A stretch of 64,000 nt of DNA from CAIZQW01 sp942493055 (GTDB lineage: Bacteria > Verrucomicrobiota > Kiritimatiellia > RFP12 > UBA1067). Under the pieces are notes generated by a model. That model was not told where the DNA came from, searched no databases, and saw only the letters and a program-made list of their open reading frames with translations. Below are positions 7,224-15,067 of this stretch, piece after piece. The stretch's first letter is position 1, and every line of letters begins with the position of its first letter. The stretch spans positions 3,410,001 to 3,474,000 of the forward strand of contig OW818680.1 in NCBI GenBank assembly GCA_942493055.1, read 5' to 3'. A program made the translations under genes and the position numbers.

Positions 7224-8192
7224 ATGAAAACCTGTGATATTTGTCCACGATACTGCACGCTCCCGGAAGGCGGTCACGGCGCCTGCCGGGTGCGCATGAA
7301 TGTGAACGGGACGATTGTGCCCGTCACCTTCGGCAAGCCGTGTGCCGTCCATGTGGACCCCATGGAGAAGAAGCCGCTCTTCCACTTCCATCCCGGCGAG
7401 CCCATCCTCTCGATCGGCACGGCCGGCTGCAACCTCACCTGCAAGAACTGCCAGAACGCGGAGATCTCGCAGGGCGACCCCTCGGCGTTGGACACCTATG
7501 ACCTGCCGCCGGAACACCTGCCGGAATGGGCCCGGCGCGAGGGATGCAACCATGTCGCCTACACCTACACGGAACCGCTGGTCAGTTATGAATATACGCT
7601 GGCCTGCTGCAAGGCCACGCGAGCCGCAGGGCTGAGTAACGTCATGGTGACCGCCGGGTATATCAATCAAGAGCCCCTTGCGGAGCTGCTTCCCTTTCTG
7701 GATGCGGTCAACCTCGACATCAAAGCCTTCAGCGATGATTTCTATCACAAGATTTGCGGGGCATCGTTGCAACCCGTGCTGCGTGCCGCGCGACAGATGC
7801 ATGCCGCAGGCGTCCACCTGGAAATCACCAACCTGGTCATCCCGACCCTGAATGACAGCGACTCGGATATCAAAGGGCTTTGCGACTGGCTGGTTCAGAC
7901 ACTCGGGCCTCAGATCCCGGTGCACTTCTCCCGCTTCTTCCCGTGTCACCGGCTGCTGGGCCTTCCTCCGACGCCGACAGCGACGCTCCTGCGCGCCCGC
8001 GAGATTGCAAAGCAATCAGGCCTTCACTACGTCTATATCGGCAACGTCGAAACCGAAGACGGCGAAACGACCTTCTGTCCGTCCTGCAACGCCCTCCTCA
8101 TCCGCCGCTCCGGCTACAGGATCATGGAGAACCATCTCTCCTCCTCCGCCCGCTGCCCGAAGTGCGCCATGGTCATCTATGGCCGCTTTTGA
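7224..8192 (+). CDS. amrS: AmmeMemoRadiSam-system radical SAM enzyme AmrS
   Basis: The 322-residue protein opens with a Cys-rich segment (CDICPRYC, later ACRVRMN), then DPMEKKPLFHFHPG and the radical SAM motif GTAGCNLTCKNCQN (C69, C73, C76). These define the AmrS / PflA-like family. The C-terminus has a second cysteine set (FCPSCNALL, ARCPKCAMV), likely a zinc ribbon or auxiliary site. The physiological role of the AmmeMemoRadiSam system is not well settled. AmmeMemo partner genes are absent here; the close link with hydE suggests one transcript. Confidence 0.85.
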   Translation: MKTCDICPRYCTLPEGGHGACRVRMNVNGTIVPVTFGKPCAVHVDPMEKKPLFHFHPGEPILSIGTAGCNLTCKNCQNAEISQGDPSALDTYDLPPEHLPEWARREGCNHVAYTYTEPLVSYEYTLACCKATRAAGLSNVMVTAGYINQEPLAELLPFLDAVNLDIKAFSDDFYHKICGASLQPVLRAARQMHAAGVHLEITNLVIPTLNDSDSDIKGLCDWLVQTLGPQIPVHFSRFFPCHRLLGLPPTPTATLLRAREIAKQSGLHYVYIGNVETEDGETTFCPSCNALLIRRSGYRIMENHLSSSARCPKCAMVIYGRF

Positions 8193-8215
8193 TCGCTGAC
8201 AGGGGGGGCGTGCTC

Positions 8216-8244
8216 TTGACATTTATCGCGCTTTCTGCAACACT
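8216..8244 (+). promoter_or_regulatory. Possible promoter for the ZIP-CNB gene
   Basis: A perfect TTGACA at 8216-8221 is followed by 17 bases and the weak -10 box AACACT at 8239-8244. It lies 73 bases upstream of the chosen start. The -35 is good, the -10 poor. Confidence 0.4.
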
Positions 8245-8316
8245 CCTCATCATGACATCGCGGCGTCACACCCGTCATGGATCTGACATCCGTGAATAGC
8301 CATTGTGGAGGTGGAT

Positions 8317-9660
8317 ATGGGAACTTCATTCCAAGCGCTGATGTGGGGCGTGGTCAGCTCAGTCTCTCTGCCCCTTGGAGCTGCGATCGGCGTGTTTTCC
8401 AAGCCGGCGCAGAAAGTCACGTCATCGCTGATGGCCTTTGGCGGCGGCGCCCTTCTGTTTGCGCTCACCATCGAACTTTTCGGCCATAGCCTGCATGTCG
8501 CCAAAGAGAAGCACGACAAATGGGTTGTCCTGATGATCGTTTTCGGAGCGCTCTTGGGCGGCCTCTTGTTTGAAATCCTGAACCGGATGCTCAACGCGCA
8601 GGGAGGCTTTCTGCGCAAGCATGCGTTGGTTAAAAAGGAACTCGAAAAAAATCGGCTCGACAGCGCAGAGCGCATGCTGAAAAGTCTCAGCGAAATCACC
8701 TTCCTTCAGGCACTGCCCCCCGAAGAGATCGCCAGTCTGATCCCGCGCATTCAGCCCCGGAACTTCGAGGCAAACGAAACCGTCTTCCAGCAGGGTGATG
8801 AGGGCCTGGAGCTGTACTTCATTGTCAAGGGAGGCGTCGAGATCACCCGGCATTGCGAAATGTCAGAAATAAAAATCGCTACGATAGGCGTGGGGGACAC
8901 CTTTGGAGAAATGGCCCTGATCTCTGACCAGCCTCGCACCGCAACGGTCAAGACGCTTGCTCCGACGGAGCTGTTTTCACTGGGAAAAGCTGACTTTGTT
9001 GACCTGCTCAAGCGTTCTGCCCCCATGCAGGAAGCCATCAAAAAAATCGTCATTGACCGGCTGAAGGATATCCGCAACAAGGATGCCAGTTTCCGGGAAG
9101 CGGCCCTTGAATGGCACGCAAAAGCGCTTGACCGCTTCAGCCAGTTTCCAGTCATCATCACCGACAAGGATCTGAGCAACGCCGCGCAGGGGCACAAGGG
9201 CGGGGCCGCCTTGGCGATCTGGCTCGGCATTGCGCTCGACGGCATCCCCGAATCACTGATCATCGGCATGCTGGTGACCGCAGCCATAGCCACGAACTCG
9301 GCGATGAGTGTCGCCTTTATTGCAGGTGTTTTTCTGGCAAACCTTCCTGAGGCCATGTCCAGTGCCGTCACCATGAAGAAACAGGGAAAAAGCATCTCGA
9401 ATATTATGGTTATGTGGATCTCCCTCTGTCTCATCACCGGTCTGGGTGCCTTGCTCGGGGCGTACCTCTTTCCCCCTGACCCTCAGGGTGTTATGGTGTA
9501 CCTGATCTCCTGCATCGAAGGGATAGCCGCTGGCGCCATGCTCACCATGATCGCCAATACCATGCTTCCGGAAGCCTTTGAGCAGGGCGGTGGCACAATT
9601 GCAGGGCTCTCCACCCTCGTCGGCTTCCTCTGCGCCCTCTGTGTCAAACTGACGGGATAA
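8317..9660 (+). CDS. ZIP-family metal transporter with inserted cyclic-nucleotide-binding domain
   Basis: ATG 8317 is preceded by GGAGG at five to six bases; a GTG four codons upstream is less likely. The 447-residue protein has about three N-terminal membrane helices (1-90), then a soluble region of about 115-240 that matches a cNMP-binding fold (IQPRNFEANETVFQQGDEG, YFIVKGGVEI, GDTFGEMALISDQPRTATV), then about five more helices. The second membrane half contains LGIALDGIPESLIIG and FLANLPEAMSSA, which line up with the ZIP motifs HNxPEG and HExPHE but lack the usual His residues. ZIP proteins take up Zn, Fe or Mn. A nucleotide-gated or sensor role is inference. Confidence 0.75.
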   Translation: MGTSFQALMWGVVSSVSLPLGAAIGVFSKPAQKVTSSLMAFGGGALLFALTIELFGHSLHVAKEKHDKWVVLMIVFGALLGGLLFEILNRMLNAQGGFLRKHALVKKELEKNRLDSAERMLKSLSEITFLQALPPEEIASLIPRIQPRNFEANETVFQQGDEGLELYFIVKGGVEITRHCEMSEIKIATIGVGDTFGEMALISDQPRTATVKTLAPTELFSLGKADFVDLLKRSAPMQEAIKKIVIDRLKDIRNKDASFREAALEWHAKALDRFSQFPVIITDKDLSNAAQGHKGGAALAIWLGIALDGIPESLIIGMLVTAAIATNSAMSVAFIAGVFLANLPEAMSSAVTMKKQGKSISNIMVMWISLCLITGLGALLGAYLFPPDPQGVMVYLISCIEGIAAGAMLTMIANTMLPEAFEQGGGTIAGLSTLVGFLCALCVKLTG

Positions 9661-9686
9661 ACAGCACCTGTTCCCTCTGAATTCGG

Positions 9687-9716
9687 TGGACAATCTGATG
9701 GGGGGTCGTATATAGT
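9687..9716 (+). promoter_or_regulatory. Promoter of the GH43 gene
   Basis: TGGACA at 9687-9692 and TATAGT at 9711-9716 with an 18-base spacer (or TATATA at 9709-9714 with 16) form a plausible promoter. The gene starts 30 bases further on, with an AAAGGAAGG ribosome-binding stretch in between. Confidence 0.5.
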
Positions 9717-9746
9717 GAGGAGCATTCTTTATTCAAAAGGAAGGCA

Positions 9747-10784
9747 ATGATGAAAACAGGTTTTATGGTTTTAGTGGGTGTGACAGTCATGCTGGCAGGG
9801 CTCGTGGGCGCGGTGGAGCCGGTCAAATATCGGACGCCTCTGGTGACTGACCTGTACACCGCTGACCCGTCAGCGCACGTGTTCGAGGGCAAGGTCTACA
9901 TCTACCCGTCGCACGATCTCGATACCAACACGCCCAGTTCCGATGACGCCGATCAGTTCGATATGGCGGACTATCGCGTCTATTCGATGGCCAATATGGT
10001 CGATGCGCCTGTCGTGGATCATGGCGAGGTCCTGCACATCAAGGACGTGCCCTGGGCGTCAAAGCAGCTGTGGGCGCCAGACGCCGCCTTCCGAAACGGC
10101 CGTTACTACCTTTTTTTCCCGGCGCGTGACAAGTCAAATATCTTTCGGATCGGCGTGGCCACCAGTGACAAGCCGTCCGGTCCGTTCAAGGCCGAACCCA
10201 AGCCGCTCGACGGAAGCTTCAGCATCGATCCCGCGGTCTTCATCGACGACGACAATAAGGCCTATCTGTTCTTTGGCGGTCTCTGGGGCGGACAGCTCGA
10301 GAAATGGCGTGCAGGCACGTTCGATCCCAAGGGCGCCTGCCCGCCGGCGGACCAGCCTGCGCTGGGACCGCGCGTCGCGCGGCTGAGCGAGGACCTGCTG
10401 AGCCTGGCCGGGCCGGCGCTGGAGATCAGCATCCAGGACGAAAACGGAAAGCCCATCACGTCCGGCGACAACAAGCGCCGCTTCTTCGAGGGCATCTGGG
10501 TGCATAAGTTCAACAAGACCTATTACCTGACGTACTCGACCGGCGACACGCACTACCTCGTGTGGGCCACCAGCGACAAGCCCGAGGGACCCTACACCTA
10601 CCGGGGCAAGCTGCTCGAACCCGTGCGCGGCTGGACGACCCACCACAGCATCGTCCAGGTCGAGGGCAAGTGGTACCTCTTCTACCACGACAACTCCCTG
10701 AGCAAAAACGATCACAAGCGGTGCATCAAGGTGATCGGCTTCGAGCGCACGGCCGACGGCGGCCTGCCGTTGCTCACGCCCTAG
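9747..10784 (+). CDS. Secreted GH43-family glycosidase
   Basis: The 345-residue protein has a signal peptide (about 1-23, MMKTGFMVLVGVTVMLAGLV) and a five-bladed propeller-type GH43 sequence. The catalytic acids are visible: D40 in YTADPSAHVF (base), D161 in SIDPAVFIDDD (pKa modulator) and E248 in RRFFEGIWVHK (acid). Further signatures are LWAPDAAFRNGRYYLFFPA and TTHHSIVQVEGKWYLFYHD. GH43 enzymes act on arabinosides, xylosides and some galactosides; the exact specificity cannot be read. It converges on the minus-strand gene at 10829. With the GH51 gene at the window start it suggests arabinose-containing glycans. Confidence 0.88.
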   Translation: MMKTGFMVLVGVTVMLAGLVGAVEPVKYRTPLVTDLYTADPSAHVFEGKVYIYPSHDLDTNTPSSDDADQFDMADYRVYSMANMVDAPVVDHGEVLHIKDVPWASKQLWAPDAAFRNGRYYLFFPARDKSNIFRIGVATSDKPSGPFKAEPKPLDGSFSIDPAVFIDDDNKAYLFFGGLWGGQLEKWRAGTFDPKGACPPADQPALGPRVARLSEDLLSLAGPALEISIQDENGKPITSGDNKRRFFEGIWVHKFNKTYYLTYSTGDTHYLVWATSDKPEGPYTYRGKLLEPVRGWTTHHSIVQVEGKWYLFYHDNSLSKNDHKRCIKVIGFERTADGGLPLLTP

Positions 10785-10828
10785 ACGTATTCGTTTCATC
10801 TGAATGGCCGCTTGGCAGAACATCCCTT

Positions 10829-13066
10829 CTAAAGCTCATATTTTAAAGTCTGTGTCGCAGCGCCCTCTACCAGTGTGACGTCTGAGACCTGAGCCGGGGT
10901 ACCTATTTTCTCCGACCCCCTGCCGGCGGGGACTTTCATGCGGAATAAACTCAGCCTGTAACGCCCCGGACTCAGATCAGGCAACAGATAGGATCCTGGC
11001 TCTCTGAAATAGGCGCGTGCCCTCAGGCCGGAATTCTGTTCCGGATCTTGATTGGGGGGCGTATCGGCAGTTTCGAGCGATACCCAGATGGCTGTGCCTG
11101 GTGCAAAAGCGAGCTCCAGTTTAATTTCACACCCTCCGCTGAAAGCCAAGGCGACTTCGTTGGTCTGGGCTGAGGTGATCTCCAGTGGCACGGTCTCGTA
11201 GCGCTGCACATGCCCTGGCAGGTAACCGACCCCGCCGCGGAGGGTGTAGCGCCCAGGCTTCAGCCCCGTAAGTTCGTCGCATCCGTCCGACACGATGGGC
11301 TTGCCCCCCTCAACAGACCGGCCTCCGGCCTCGGGAATCGCCACATACCGGACGAGCGGCGGCTTCTCCGGCAAGCTCGCGTAATAGTCTACGCGTGCGC
11401 CTTTTTTAATGACCGGCCTGATCCGGATCGTCCTCGAGCGCCACAGTTTGACATCCTGCTCCGATACCCCGCCCGATGTGACGTTGACCCGCACGAGCTC
11501 GTCTGCGTATCCAGGTGCCTTCACTGCCAGTTCGTTCATGCCGGGGGATATTCCGCCTCCGCGCAAGGTCGAGACACTAAAATCGTTCGTCTGAATTGCT
11601 CGCACGGCCCATTGCTCGCACTCGGAGGTGTGGTAACTGCCGTTGCCGCACAGGCAACGGACCGGTATGTAGGCCCCCGCTCCCGTCTCCTTGTTGACAG
11701 CATAGATCGTCACGCCCTTGACGGGTTTCCCGGTCTCCGCATCGGTCACCACGCCCCTGATCGTTCCACACGGCAGCGCGTCATTCACCAGTCGCAAGCC
11801 TGAGACTGGCTCACCTTCCCGTACCGTCACCACCAGCGGGGAGTTGCCGCTGACAAGCCGGTCCCCCTCATAAGCCCGCACCTTATATGCGCCAGGCGCC
11901 ACGCTGTCAAAGCGAAACCGGCCTTCGGGATTGCTGGCAGTCAAGGGTGGATTCGCCGAGAATGCCTGATACGAAGACCAACGCACGTCGTTGGTCGGCC
12001 AGAGACTCACCCGGTATCCTGGTTGCGGCAAGCCGTCCTTGTTGACAAAGATTCCCTCGACGCGAACAGATTTATAGAGCACGAAGTCTACTCCGGAAAG
12101 CTTATGCCCCTGACAGGGAGGCTGCTCGACAGGCTTTGTTTGATGCCATGAGGCTTTTTCATGGGGGGTGGCCTGACTCGTCAGCAGTGAAAAAAGGGTT
12201 TTGGCCGCCTGACGCGTCTCCTCGGGAACCACCGGCACGAACGCCTGTGCAGGAAGATAGCCCGGTGCGGAGATATTTACCGTGTACCAGGCGTAAGGAC
12301 TGCCATAGCCGCCCCCTTCGAGCCCGCGTGCCTCCCAAACACCTGCGGGAACCAGCCTCTTCAGTTCGTAACGTCCTTCGCTGTCCGTCAATGCCGAGGT
12401 CTCGTGGTAGGCCCGGGTGAAGTCACCCTCTGTTTCCACAAAAGACTCGTGTCCGTGTTTGGCCTCGATCGTCACATTCGTCACAGGGCGGCCCAGCGAA
12501 TCCGTCACCCGCCCTGTCACGGTCACGGTCTTCGGATAGACCACCGGACGCACGTTCGCATGACTGTGGTAGTGCTCGATCGTCAGCTCAGCCGACGGAC
12601 AACCATTTGTCCCCTGACGCGTGTCCTTCGCGACGATCCTGTAAACCCCCCTGGGCACGTCAAAAAACTCGAACTTGCCGTCGGCGTCCGCCGTGGTGTT
12701 CCATTGGCGAACTTGAGCCGAACGCGGGCTGCCAGCGAAAAGCGACACCGCCGCGTACGGGAGCGGACGCGTCGGCCTCACCACATTGACCAGATTGGAC
12801 GTCGCCTCCTGTCCGATCTTTTGGCACAGCTCCATGTCGCCCGCCTTCATCGCCGCCTGTTGTGCCATCATGCAACGAGCTACGGCTTCCATCTTCGGGC
12901 GGGAAAGGTCCAGCGCGCCGTCGATCACCACGCCGCTCACGTCGGGCCATTTTTTCTCCGGAAGCCGTGTTCCGGCTGCAGTCCCTTGAGCCAGGCACAG
13001 ACCGTCACTCACCCCGGCAGCGATCACTGCGCTCAAGAGAGCCCTCTTCATGAATGATAAAATCAT
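10829..13066 (-). CDS. Secreted carboxypeptidase-regulatory-like domain protein
   Basis: The 745-residue protein has a signal peptide (MKRALLSAVIAAGVSDGLCLAQ, from Met6) and a chain of beta-sandwich modules of the carboxypeptidase-regulatory type. Recognisable repeats are VTVTGRVTDSLGRPVTNVTI, DSEGRYELKRLVPAGVWE, VEGIFVNKDGLPQPGYRVSL, GRFRFDSVAPGAYKVRAY and RGVVTDAETGKPVKGVTIYA. Such domains are structural or binding parts; no enzyme motif is visible. Start 13066 is kept because a TATAAT box ends seven bases before it; an ATG at 13051 would also give the signal peptide. No ribosome-binding site is visible. The function is unknown. Confidence 0.75.
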   Translation of the reverse strand: MILSFMKRALLSAVIAAGVSDGLCLAQGTAAGTRLPEKKWPDVSGVVIDGALDLSRPKMEAVARCMMAQQAAMKAGDMELCQKIGQEATSNLVNVVRPTRPLPYAAVSLFAGSPRSAQVRQWNTTADADGKFEFFDVPRGVYRIVAKDTRQGTNGCPSAELTIEHYHSHANVRPVVYPKTVTVTGRVTDSLGRPVTNVTIEAKHGHESFVETEGDFTRAYHETSALTDSEGRYELKRLVPAGVWEARGLEGGGYGSPYAWYTVNISAPGYLPAQAFVPVVPEETRQAAKTLFSLLTSQATPHEKASWHQTKPVEQPPCQGHKLSGVDFVLYKSVRVEGIFVNKDGLPQPGYRVSLWPTNDVRWSSYQAFSANPPLTASNPEGRFRFDSVAPGAYKVRAYEGDRLVSGNSPLVVTVREGEPVSGLRLVNDALPCGTIRGVVTDAETGKPVKGVTIYAVNKETGAGAYIPVRCLCGNGSYHTSECEQWAVRAIQTNDFSVSTLRGGGISPGMNELAVKAPGYADELVRVNVTSGGVSEQDVKLWRSRTIRIRPVIKKGARVDYYASLPEKPPLVRYVAIPEAGGRSVEGGKPIVSDGCDELTGLKPGRYTLRGGVGYLPGHVQRYETVPLEITSAQTNEVALAFSGGCEIKLELAFAPGTAIWVSLETADTPPNQDPEQNSGLRARAYFREPGSYLLPDLSPGRYRLSLFRMKVPAGRGSEKIGTPAQVSDVTLVEGAATQTLKYEL

Positions 13067-13073
13067 ACGTTGG

Positions 13074-13103
13074 ATTATACTCGCTTGCGGATCGAATAGA
13101 CAA
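13074..13103 (-). promoter_or_regulatory. Promoter of the carboxypeptidase-regulatory-domain gene
   Basis: On the minus strand TTGTCT (13103-13098), an 18-base spacer and a perfect TATAAT (13079-13074). The ATG at 13066 begins seven bases past the -10 box, so transcription should start at or next to the start codon. Confidence 0.6.
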
Positions 13104-13244
13104 GGCGGAATTCAGATTGGAATAGGAGAACGTGGAAACACAGAACACTCAATAAAGAAAGCCAAAGAGCCAAAGAGGTATCTTTGCGCCCGACCCTGTC
13201 TCGATTCTGTCTTTTGGATTGCGTACCTATGCTATAGAACATTT

Positions 13245-13296
13245 ATTAGTATTGCAATACTATTTCTGAGCATTATTAGTGTGTTTCAATACTAAT
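13245..13296. repeat. Pair of REP-like palindromes at the 3' end of the transposase gene
   Basis: Two related units start 30 bp apart. The first contains the perfect 14-bp palindrome AGTATTGCAATACT (13248-13261). The second is ATTAGT (13275-13280) with ACTAAT (13291-13296) around GTGTTTCAAT. Both share ATTAGT at the left and CAATACTA at the right. They overlap the stop codon and last codons of the REP-type transposase gene, the kind of place where REP targets of such enzymes are found. Confidence 0.5.
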
Positions 13297-14240
13297 TCCG
13301 AAGAAAGCGAAGAGAGGTAGGCGATTTCCAAATCAGCGGACGCTTCCGAAAGAATGCACGCCAGCATGCCGCCTGGAGTTAAATGTCCTACGACCATGCG
13401 GCTGCAGTGAGCCAGCACATACTGGTTACACCAGGCCGCACGCCGCACGCTCGGGGCATCGATCTGTTCGGCGAAAGGCGATAGGATCAATAAGCGGCCT
13501 TCATCGATCGCGCTCCGGATGGGCGGAGCATCAATGCCCTCCTCCAGCGCCCAGGGCTTCACCCAGATCATGGGCTTACGATTCGCCAAGCCCGCCCTGA
13601 ATAATGCGCGCTCCATGGGCGAAAGAAAACCCGACATAATGACCTCGCCCGATTTGAGAGGTAGGGTGCCATGCAATGCCGCTTCGCCGCGCGATGCCAG
13701 GAAGCCAACGCTCGCCATCCTCAACAGCGCGCGATCTCCCAGATATTTCGGTTCGCCGCAATTCATGACCACCTGATAATTCATCGGGTTGAAGCGAATG
13801 TAATTGCGAATATTCTCCAGCGCCTTCTCATCCTTCACAATCACATCCCAATAATTCCGATGCCAAATGCCAGCGGCAGGGGGGGCGATCTGCTTGCCGA
13901 TGGTCCTCGACACCGCCGATTTATAGGCCCCAATGACATCGCCCAATGTGTACGGGTCAGCAATTGCTGACCCCTGCATCAACTGCACAACGCCATGCAC
14001 ATGGGTGGGCATGATGACAAACGCATCAATCCGCGCAATCGGAAAATGCGCTGGGATTTCTCTCCAGCACGCCTCCGCGATTTTACCGGCCTCACTCAAG
14101 ACCATACGCCCGTTCACAACCGCTCCGAACAACGCCCTATTCGCCTGCGTGTTGCACGTGACGAAATAGCTCCCGGAGGTATAATGCCACCCTTTCAAGC
14201 GCAAGTTTTTGCGATTGGGCAGCTCTGCGCTCATCGACAT
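13260..14240 (-). CDS. REP-associated Y1 transposase fused to a DprA/SLOG-like domain
   Basis: ATG 14240 has AAAAGG six bases upstream; an upstream in-frame ATG at 14363 would add 41 residues without family similarity. The 326-residue product begins with a RAYT-type domain (about 8-165): LKGWHYTSGSYFVTCNTQ, LSEAGKIAEACWREIPAHFP, the H-x-H metal motif in IMPTHVHGVV (H80, H82) and a likely catalytic Tyr147 in ENIRNYIRFNP. Residues about 195-305 form a second domain, VIMSGFLSPMERALF, GRLLILSPF, RRAAWCNQYVLAHC, VVGHLTPGGMLACIL, which resembles the Rossmann-like SLOG fold of DprA. The fold call is by pattern only. Two palindromes sit at its 3' end. Confidence 0.75.
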   Translation of the reverse strand: MSMSAELPNRKNLRLKGWHYTSGSYFVTCNTQANRALFGAVVNGRMVLSEAGKIAEACWREIPAHFPIARIDAFVIMPTHVHGVVQLMQGSAIADPYTLGDVIGAYKSAVSRTIGKQIAPPAAGIWHRNYWDVIVKDEKALENIRNYIRFNPMNYQVVMNCGEPKYLGDRALLRMASVGFLASRGEAALHGTLPLKSGEVIMSGFLSPMERALFRAGLANRKPMIWVKPWALEEGIDAPPIRSAIDEGRLLILSPFAEQIDAPSVRRAAWCNQYVLAHCSRMVVGHLTPGGMLACILSEASADLEIAYLSSLSSELVLKHTNNAQK

Positions 14241-14361
14241 AACGACCTTTTCTCTAAATTGACCCAAGTATTGGGTTAAATAGTACAAGGTCCCCGCATG
14301 CCTGCCAAGCCAGATTCTTTTCCGCTTGCTATATAAACGCAAAACAGAGAAACTGGCAGAC

Positions 14362-15057
14362 ATGAACTTTGTACATCCTGAACATCATCGTATCCACCGC
14401 TCGGGCTGGCTGCGCGCAGCCGTCTTAGGGGCCAATGACGGCATTGTCTCCACAGCCAGCTTGATTGTGGGCGTTGCCGCGGCGGGCGCAACGCAGGGCA
14501 GCATTGTGCTCGCAGGCACTGCCGGCCTGGTCGCGGGCGCCATGTCCATGGCAGCCGGGGAGTATGTGTCGGTCCAGTCCCAGGCAGACACCGAGCAAGC
14601 GGATCTGAAACTGGAAACCGAAGCCCTGGCAAACGAGTGGGACGAAGAGCTGATTGAGCTGGCGGTCATTTATCAGGAGCGCGGGCTAGACGAGCCACTC
14701 GCGCTGGAGGTGTCGCGCCAGCTGATGAAAAAGGATGCGCTCGGCGCGCATGCGCGGGACGAGTTGGGCATTACGGAGGTGCTCAGCGCGCGCCCGTTTC
14801 AGGCTGCCTTCTGGTCTGCCGCGTCCTTTACCATCGGTGCCGTCATTCCGGTCGTGACGGCCTCTGTTGCCCCAGTCTCCTCCTTGCTGTGGCTCGTTCC
14901 TGTTTTGGCGATTGCGTTGCTGGGCACACTGGGTGGCATTGCCGCCTTCACAGGAGGCGCTTCACCGCTTCGCGGGGCCATACGCGTCTGTTTCTGGGGG
15001 ACGCTGGCCATGGCGCTGACTGCGGCCGTGGGTAAACTTTTCGGGATTTCAGTTTAA
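14362..15057 (+). CDS. VIT1/CCC1-family iron or manganese transporter
   Basis: The ATG at 14362 is preferred over a TTG 12 codons earlier because the family begins here (HHRIHRSGWLRAAVLGANDG). The 231-residue protein has the signature GANDGIVSTASLIVGVAAAG, then AGAMSMAAGEYVSVQSQ, a hydrophilic cytoplasmic segment of about 80-140 that is likely the metal-binding helical part, and three C-terminal membrane helices. Relatives export Fe2+ or Mn2+ across the membrane. ldh follows after ten bases with its own strong ribosome-binding site, so the two form a likely operon. Confidence 0.9.
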   Translation: MNFVHPEHHRIHRSGWLRAAVLGANDGIVSTASLIVGVAAAGATQGSIVLAGTAGLVAGAMSMAAGEYVSVQSQADTEQADLKLETEALANEWDEELIELAVIYQERGLDEPLALEVSRQLMKKDALGAHARDELGITEVLSARPFQAAFWSAASFTIGAVIPVVTASVAPVSSLLWLVPVLAIALLGTLGGIAAFTGGASPLRGAIRVCFWGTLAMALTAAVGKLFGISV

Positions 15058-15067
15058 GGAGGGAGTC

